64,000 nucleotides of DNA from assembly GCA_001898505.1 (NCBI GenBank), contig MKTZ01000009.1:124001-188000 (forward strand), written 5' to 3'. The translations under genes and the position numbers were made by a program. The notes below the pieces were generated by a model. That model had not been told where the DNA came from. It saw only the letters and a program-made list of their open reading frames with translations, and ran no database searches. The DNA comes from Sphingobacteriales bacterium 50-39. GTDB lineage: Bacteria; Bacteroidota; Bacteroidia; Chitinophagales; Chitinophagaceae. Each line of letters starts with the position of its first letter. Within the stretch, counting starts at the first letter, position 1. Shown piece by piece: positions 60,156 to 64,000 of this stretch.

Positions 60156-60704
60156 ATGAAACTACTGCTTCCATCCTCTGCCATACCGGTGAGATGGGTA
60201 TTTATACTGCCGCTGCTTTTTGCGTCCTGTAAGAAGTCCGCAGTTCATTCGATTGCCCAGCCCACTCCCTCAGTTGAAGACAAGACTAAAAAATATGTAG
60301 GGACTTATCATGTCAGAGAAGATGCCTCGGTGTATTATCCGCCGGGTGGGGATACCGTTATTGAATTTGCGGGCCAGATCATCCGGGATCACTCCTCGCT
60401 GGGGACGATATTACCGAATGGTCTTGTTTTTACAGATACGATCAATGTTATTTCCTTCGTGCAATCCGGAAGAAACCCGGCCCCTGAGTGGGTGATACCG
60501 GGGAGGGATATCAACTATGGTTCGGACACGATAACTTTCAAGATATACAAGGATTCGACGGTGGCCGGGAAGGATACGATCATGAGCGCCTATGGAGACC
60601 TGGCGCGGGTGCGGATACTGGGGAAGGACTCGCTGTCGCTGAGCTATTATTTTGGACTGGGGTATGTCACCTATGCAATAAATCAGACCTGGGTAAAAAA
60701 TTGA
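60156..60704 (+). CDS. Small lipoprotein of unknown function
   Basis: 182 residues. Signal and lipobox (WVFILPLLFASCKK, Cys about 27). Mature part is mainly beta-strand (YVGTYHVREDASVYYPP, TIEFAGQ-like strands, DTITFKIYKDSTVAGKD) with an ending SLSYYFGLGYVTYAINQTWV. This looks like small secreted Bacteroidota lipoproteins that often bind glycans or metals, but I do not recognise a family. Followed by the second copy of the two-hairpin element and then another lipoprotein. Confidence 0.7.
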   Translation: MKLLLPSSAIPVRWVFILPLLFASCKKSAVHSIAQPTPSVEDKTKKYVGTYHVREDASVYYPPGGDTVIEFAGQIIRDHSSLGTILPNGLVFTDTINVISFVQSGRNPAPEWVIPGRDINYGSDTITFKIYKDSTVAGKDTIMSAYGDLARVRILGKDSLSLSYYFGLGYVTYAINQTWVKN

Positions 60705-60709
60705 TGAAT

Positions 60710-60750
60710 CCAGGAACCGCAAGAGCGGTTCGTCCGAAGGACAGACATTA
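60710..60750 (+). repeat. Dispersed two-hairpin element, copy 2
   Basis: 41 nt matching 28702-28743. First hairpin: GAACCGC / GCGGTTC with AAGA loop (7 bp, perfect). Second: GTCC-GAA-GGAC. It lies 5 bp after the stop of the lipoprotein gene 60156-60704, in the same orientation as the gene. Confidence 0.65.
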
Positions 60751-60816
60751 GCGATACGCGGGAATTGGGCTACTTTTCGGACAAGACCAATTCCCGCACA
60801 TTCAAATGGACAGGCT

Positions 60817-61359
60817 ATGAAAAAATTATGGTTTGCGGGATTGCTGCTGGCGGCCATCGGCAGCGCCTGCAAGAAGGATGTACATACGGCTCCGGCGAGC
60901 TATATAGAGGCTTCTATAAATGGTGTGCGGGTGCAGTTCGACACGTTGGTGACGGCCCTGGTAGATTCATCGGTGCAGCTGATAGAGCTGTCGGCCTATA
61001 AAGGGGTGCCGGGCATGGATACGCTGATCTATTCGGGGGGATATCAACAGACCCTGTCGGATTTTATATTGCTGCGGATCGGATATGCGCATGGCAATCC
61101 CGTTGCTGCGGGCGCACGCTCGGATACGGCCCTCCTGCGGAAAGACCTGGCGCTGCTGTACTACGGACAATACCTGAATTTTACCAATCAACCCAATTAC
61201 GACATCTATCTGGATTATCCTTTCAGCCAGGTAAAGGCTACTGTAACATCGGTGGCGAACAATGTGATCCAGGGCACGTTCCAGGGTACGATCTTCGCAC
61301 AGTCGAACACAAATAATTCAGTGGTTATCAAGGATGGGAGGTTCAGGGTGAAGTTATAA
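60817..61359 (+). CDS. Small lipoprotein of unknown function
   Basis: 180 residues. Signal peptide and lipobox MKKLWFAGLLLAAIGSACKK (Cys18). The mature part opens with a strand-rich segment (ASYIEASINGVRVQFDTLVT) and ends NNSVVIKDGRFRVKL, as in the DUF6252-like lipoprotein families in this phylum (impression from general pattern). Same strand as the preceding lipoprotein, 112 bp away. Role unknown. Confidence 0.7.
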   Translation: MKKLWFAGLLLAAIGSACKKDVHTAPASYIEASINGVRVQFDTLVTALVDSSVQLIELSAYKGVPGMDTLIYSGGYQQTLSDFILLRIGYAHGNPVAAGARSDTALLRKDLALLYYGQYLNFTNQPNYDIYLDYPFSQVKATVTSVANNVIQGTFQGTIFAQSNTNNSVVIKDGRFRVKL

Positions 61360-61401
61360 GGGTTTGTGGAAATAATTCCCCAACTATTGCGTTTCTGCTA
61401 G

Positions 61402-61421
61402 GACCTAACCTGACCTAACCC
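61402..61421. repeat. Tandem 10-bp repeat before the ChbG-like gene
   Basis: GACCTAACCT is followed by GACCTAACCC directly, ending 3 nt before ATG 61425. May be chance or a regulatory site. Confidence 0.3.
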
Positions 61422-61424
61422 TGT

Positions 61425-62195
61425 ATGCGCGTAGCTAATAAGTTTATCATCAATGCAGATGATTTCGGGTATAGTGATGCCGTGAACGGCGCTGTACTGA
61501 AATGTTTTCAAAAATGGCTGGTGACAAGCGCTTCTCTCCTGGTGAACATGCCCGGATTCGAGAGCGCCGTTGAGATGGTACATGGCCATTCCCACCTCTC
61601 GGGGAAAATAGGCGTTCGCCTGAATCTTACCGAAGGTTTTTCGCTTACTTCGGCCATCCGTGACTGTACTTCCTTCTGTCATGAATCGGGATTTTTTATT
61701 CTGAAAGAAAGCAGCCGGGTGCTGGTGCTGACCAAACATGAAAAACAGGCGGTCTATGAGGAATTGAAGACTCAGCTGGAGACCACCCTGCTGGCATCGC
61801 TGGCGCGTGAATATGGGATCCAGCGGGTACGTTTTTCCCGGAACATGGGTCCGATGATGCGTGGGATCGGCGGGCATTACCGGTGGCTGTTCCACCGGCT
61901 TGCAGCGGGATACCAGGGTATCTGCGGCCCCGATCTGTCGGGGTATGCGAGTGACTGGCTGCAGCTGTCGGAGAAGCGGCGTCCTGCGGGAAAATATATC
62001 GAGATCGCGGTACATCCGGTGCTGGATGAATATGGGGACCTCGTCGACAAGGATGGAAAGGACCTGCAGCGGAAGCTGCGTCCCATCATCGACCATCGTC
62101 ATACTATCTCTTATGCAGAGCTGCCTGTCCACAGGGAAGGGAGGGGCAGGACAACAACAGGCATTATCCACGATGTAACAGTTCCGGCCAACTAG
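61425..62195 (+). CDS. ChbG/HpnK-like deacetylase family protein, metal site lost
   Basis: 256 residues with the family start FIINADDFGYSDAVNGAV (Asp12-Asp13) and the region EIAVHPVLDEYGDLVD near the end. In active members a histidine precedes LNLTEG, but here the residue is Arg65 (VRLNLTEG). The later HxH-type motif (for example ..DSHHHVH..) is also absent: at about residue 124 the chain goes directly from LETTLLA to SLAREYGIQRVR, which in active members lies just after that motif. So about 25-30 residues appear deleted in frame. The protein is probably not an active deacetylase. No signal peptide. Confidence 0.82.
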   Translation: MRVANKFIINADDFGYSDAVNGAVLKCFQKWLVTSASLLVNMPGFESAVEMVHGHSHLSGKIGVRLNLTEGFSLTSAIRDCTSFCHESGFFILKESSRVLVLTKHEKQAVYEELKTQLETTLLASLAREYGIQRVRFSRNMGPMMRGIGGHYRWLFHRLAAGYQGICGPDLSGYASDWLQLSEKRRPAGKYIEIAVHPVLDEYGDLVDKDGKDLQRKLRPIIDHRHTISYAELPVHREGRGRTTTGIIHDVTVPAN

Positions 62196-62230
62196 ACAAT
62201 TTTCCGCGCATTCTTCCCTAAATTGCGGTC

Positions 62231-63697
62231 ATGCATATCACCGCGGAACATACCTTATTGGTAATATCTGTTCTTCTGCTGTTGAGTATCATCGGTGGGA
62301 AGACGACAAGCAAATGGGGCGTTCCCACACTGATCTTCTTTTTGCTGGTGGGTATCCTGGCCGGATCGGAAGGGGTGGGTGGCATTCCCTTCGACGACAT
62401 GCATACGGCCCAGTTCATCGGCATCACGGCGCTCAATTTTATTCTTTTTTCCGGGGGTCTCAGCACGGAATTTCATTCCATCCGTCCGGTGCTGAGTACG
62501 GGGCTGGCCCTGTCGACGCTGGGGGTGCTCCTGACGGCTCTTTCTGTAGGGATCTTTGTACATTATCTCCTTGGCTTCAGTCTGCCGGAGGGGCTGCTGC
62601 TGGGCTCCATCGTCTCATCCACCGACGCGGCGGCGGTATTCTCTATCCTGCGGGGCAGGGGTGTCGGTCTGAAAGGCGCGTTGCGCCCCGTACTGGAGCT
62701 GGAGAGCGGCAGCAATGATCCGATGGCCTACTTCCTCACCATTTCGCTCACGGCGGTGGTAAAGGAGGGGCATTTCCCCGTTGGCGAGCTGCTGGCCCTT
62801 TTTATAAAGGGCTTTATCATCGGGGGCGCGATGGGATACTGTACGGGAAAGTTCAGCCTTTGGCTGATCAATCGTATAAATCTCAACAGTCTGGGGCTTT
62901 ATCCTGTATTGCTGATGGCGCTGGCCTTATTCAGCTATGCAGCCACTGAGTTTTTTGGGGGTAATGGATTTCTGGCCATCTATATCTGCGCGGTGATCCT
63001 GGGCTCATCCAACTTCATACATAAGCGAAGCCTTATCCAGTTCTATGACGGCGTGGCCTGGCTGATGCAGATCATCCTCTTTCTAACGCTGGGACTGCTG
63101 GTATTCCCTTCGAAGGTGCTGGCCGTGGGCTGGCAGGGGCTGGTGATCTCGGCTTTTCTCATCCTGGTGGCCAGGCCGATAGGGGTATTCGGAAGCCTGG
63201 CTTTTAATAAGGCCAACCGGCGCAGCAAGCTTTTCCTCTCCTGGGTGGGGCTGCGCGGGGCGGTTCCCATCGTATTTGCCACCTATCCCAAGATTGCGGG
63301 TATCGCTCAGAGCGATATGATCTTCAACCTGGTCTTTTTTATTGCGGTGTCCTCGGTCATTGTGCAGGGTACGACGCTGCCGGCGGTAGCAAAAATGCTG
63401 CATCTGACCGTTCCCGGTAGGGCCAAGCGACGGACGGGCAGTGACCTGGAATTTATCGACCCCACCATGTCGGTGAGGGAGGAGGTGGTGCTACCGCATC
63501 ATGCCGTTGTCAATGGACGGCGCATAGTGGAGATCAATTTCCCCAAAACGGCTAAGATCCTGCTGGTGGTTCGGGGAAAGGACTATATTACGCCGGTGGG
63601 GTCCACGGTGCTGAGGGGGGACGACCGGCTGCTGATCCTTGCGGAAAATGAGCGGGCTTTTTCTTTGGCAATGCAATCATTGGGAATGGTCCATTGA
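62231..63697 (+). CDS. Potassium/proton antiporter (CvrA/NhaP2-type)
   Basis: 488 residues. About 12 membrane helices in residues 1-385; the CPA1-type core motif SSTDAAAVFSILRG (about 137-150) is present, with ESGSNDPMAYFL soon after. The C-terminal soluble part (about 400-488) fits a TrkA_C-like regulatory domain (DRLLILAENERAFSLAMQSL). Exchanges K+ or Na+ for protons. 35 bp after the ChbG-like gene. Confidence 0.91.
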   Translation: MHITAEHTLLVISVLLLLSIIGGKTTSKWGVPTLIFFLLVGILAGSEGVGGIPFDDMHTAQFIGITALNFILFSGGLSTEFHSIRPVLSTGLALSTLGVLLTALSVGIFVHYLLGFSLPEGLLLGSIVSSTDAAAVFSILRGRGVGLKGALRPVLELESGSNDPMAYFLTISLTAVVKEGHFPVGELLALFIKGFIIGGAMGYCTGKFSLWLINRINLNSLGLYPVLLMALALFSYAATEFFGGNGFLAIYICAVILGSSNFIHKRSLIQFYDGVAWLMQIILFLTLGLLVFPSKVLAVGWQGLVISAFLILVARPIGVFGSLAFNKANRRSKLFLSWVGLRGAVPIVFATYPKIAGIAQSDMIFNLVFFIAVSSVIVQGTTLPAVAKMLHLTVPGRAKRRTGSDLEFIDPTMSVREEVVLPHHAVVNGRRIVEINFPKTAKILLVVRGKDYITPVGSTVLRGDDRLLILAENERAFSLAMQSLGMVH

Positions 63698-63741
63698 TGA
63701 AAATTTTGTAAATTTCCAGACCCTCTGTCGCAAAAAAACCA

Positions 63742-64000
63742 ATGAAAGAAAAACAAACCATCGAAATCACGCCGGTGAGAGGTCTTATTGCCGTTACAAT
63801 ATGCGTAGTGGCTTTTGTGCTGATATCAGTGTGGCAAAACAGGCGTGTGGAAGATACTACTACATTGGTGAGACATACTAACCAGGTCCTGCGGATTGTA
63901 GAAGATGTATTGGATATGAACCTCCGGCATGAGCTGGGAGTAAAGAACTTTCTTCTTACGGGCGTCTCCACCTCGCTCGACAGCTCGGCCGAACTCACTT
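63742..64000 (+). CDS. Sensor protein start with CHASE3-like domain, 3' end outside window
   Basis: The first 86 codons are visible. One membrane helix (GLIAVTICVVAFVLISVW) followed by a helical extracytoplasmic segment (TNQVLRIVEDVLDMNLRHEL, NFLLTGV) like a CHASE3 domain. The rest, likely a histidine kinase or similar sensor, is beyond the right edge. Confidence 0.6.
   Translation, partial: MKEKQTIEITPVRGLIAVTICVVAFVLISVWQNRRVEDTTTLVRHTNQVLRIVEDVLDMNLRHELGVKNFLLTGVSTSLDSSAELT

Noticed and set aside
61398-62171. 257-residue minus-strand open frame opposite the ChbG-like gene
   Set aside because: Fully antisense to a recognisable family protein; composition is shadow-like.

Overview
The window looks like a chromosome segment from a Bacteroidota bacterium, most likely family Chitinophagaceae (inference). 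Support comes from SusC/TonB-dependent receptors with STN and carboxypeptidase-regulatory modules, two FecI/FecR-type sigma/anti-sigma pairs, a type IX secretion-type C-terminal domain, large orphan FtsX/MacB-like permeases ending in SLRSE, a beta-propeller hybrid kinase, YceI/DUF5777 proteins, and promoter boxes of the TAnnTTTG type rather than E. coli-type boxes. No rRNA, tRNA, CRISPR array, insertion sequence or prophage was seen.

Layout. 1-4.3 kb: minus-strand ECF sigma, FecR and SusC (running off the left edge). 4.5-9.6 kb: DUF4256 protein, small secreted protein, single-domain response regulator, DoxX-like protein, a T9SS-type surface protein and a lipoprotein broken near its end by a homopolymer frameshift. 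9.8-11.6 kb: two-gene RNA-repair operon (RNA ligase plus HD-Pnk end-healing enzyme). 11.6-14.8 kb: aspartyl-protease-like lipoprotein, PD40 propeller protein, GH1 glycosidase. 15-22.5 kb: FtsX-type permease, lipoprotein, 1397-residue hybrid kinase. 22.6-25.4 kb: GNAT and MarR-GNAT genes divergent from an MFS exporter, with a perfect palindromic operator between them. 25.4-30.3 kb: surface-protein remnant, large TonB receptor, GNAT, and a GerW/YtfJ-DUF2953 pair. 30.4-33.8 kb: sulfatase facing a SIR2-nucleotidyltransferase fusion. 33.9-37.0 kb: five-gene cytochrome/OB-fold/YceI/DUF5777 operon. 37.2-41.4 kb: a second ECF-FecR-TonB receptor cassette in overlapping translation units. 41.4-50.1 kb: mixed housekeeping genes, including an OmpH-like chaperone, a PLP enzyme, DinB-like, an RND/ABC-type adaptor, BlaI/BlaR1 with tandem operators, a phosphonoacetate-hydrolase-like enzyme and a TPR protein. 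50.4-57 kb: two tandem FtsX permeases facing a LytS/LytTR two-component pair. 57-64 kb: DUF4395 protein, PLP enzyme overlapping a methyltransferase, two lipoproteins, a degenerate ChbG/HpnK-like protein, a K+/H+ antiporter, and the start of a CHASE3-type sensor.

The most interesting items are the SIR2-nucleotidyltransferase fusion (candidate solo defense or abortive-infection effector), the RNA repair operon with its unusually strong internal Shine-Dalgarno, a dispersed two-hairpin repeat found twice with pairing-preserving changes, the ChbG/HpnK protein that has lost its metal-binding histidines, and the spore-type GerW/DUF2953 pair in a presumed non-sporulator. Several frames look broken at homopolymers (8271-8277, 6471-6476), so either recent decay or sequencing error should be considered.
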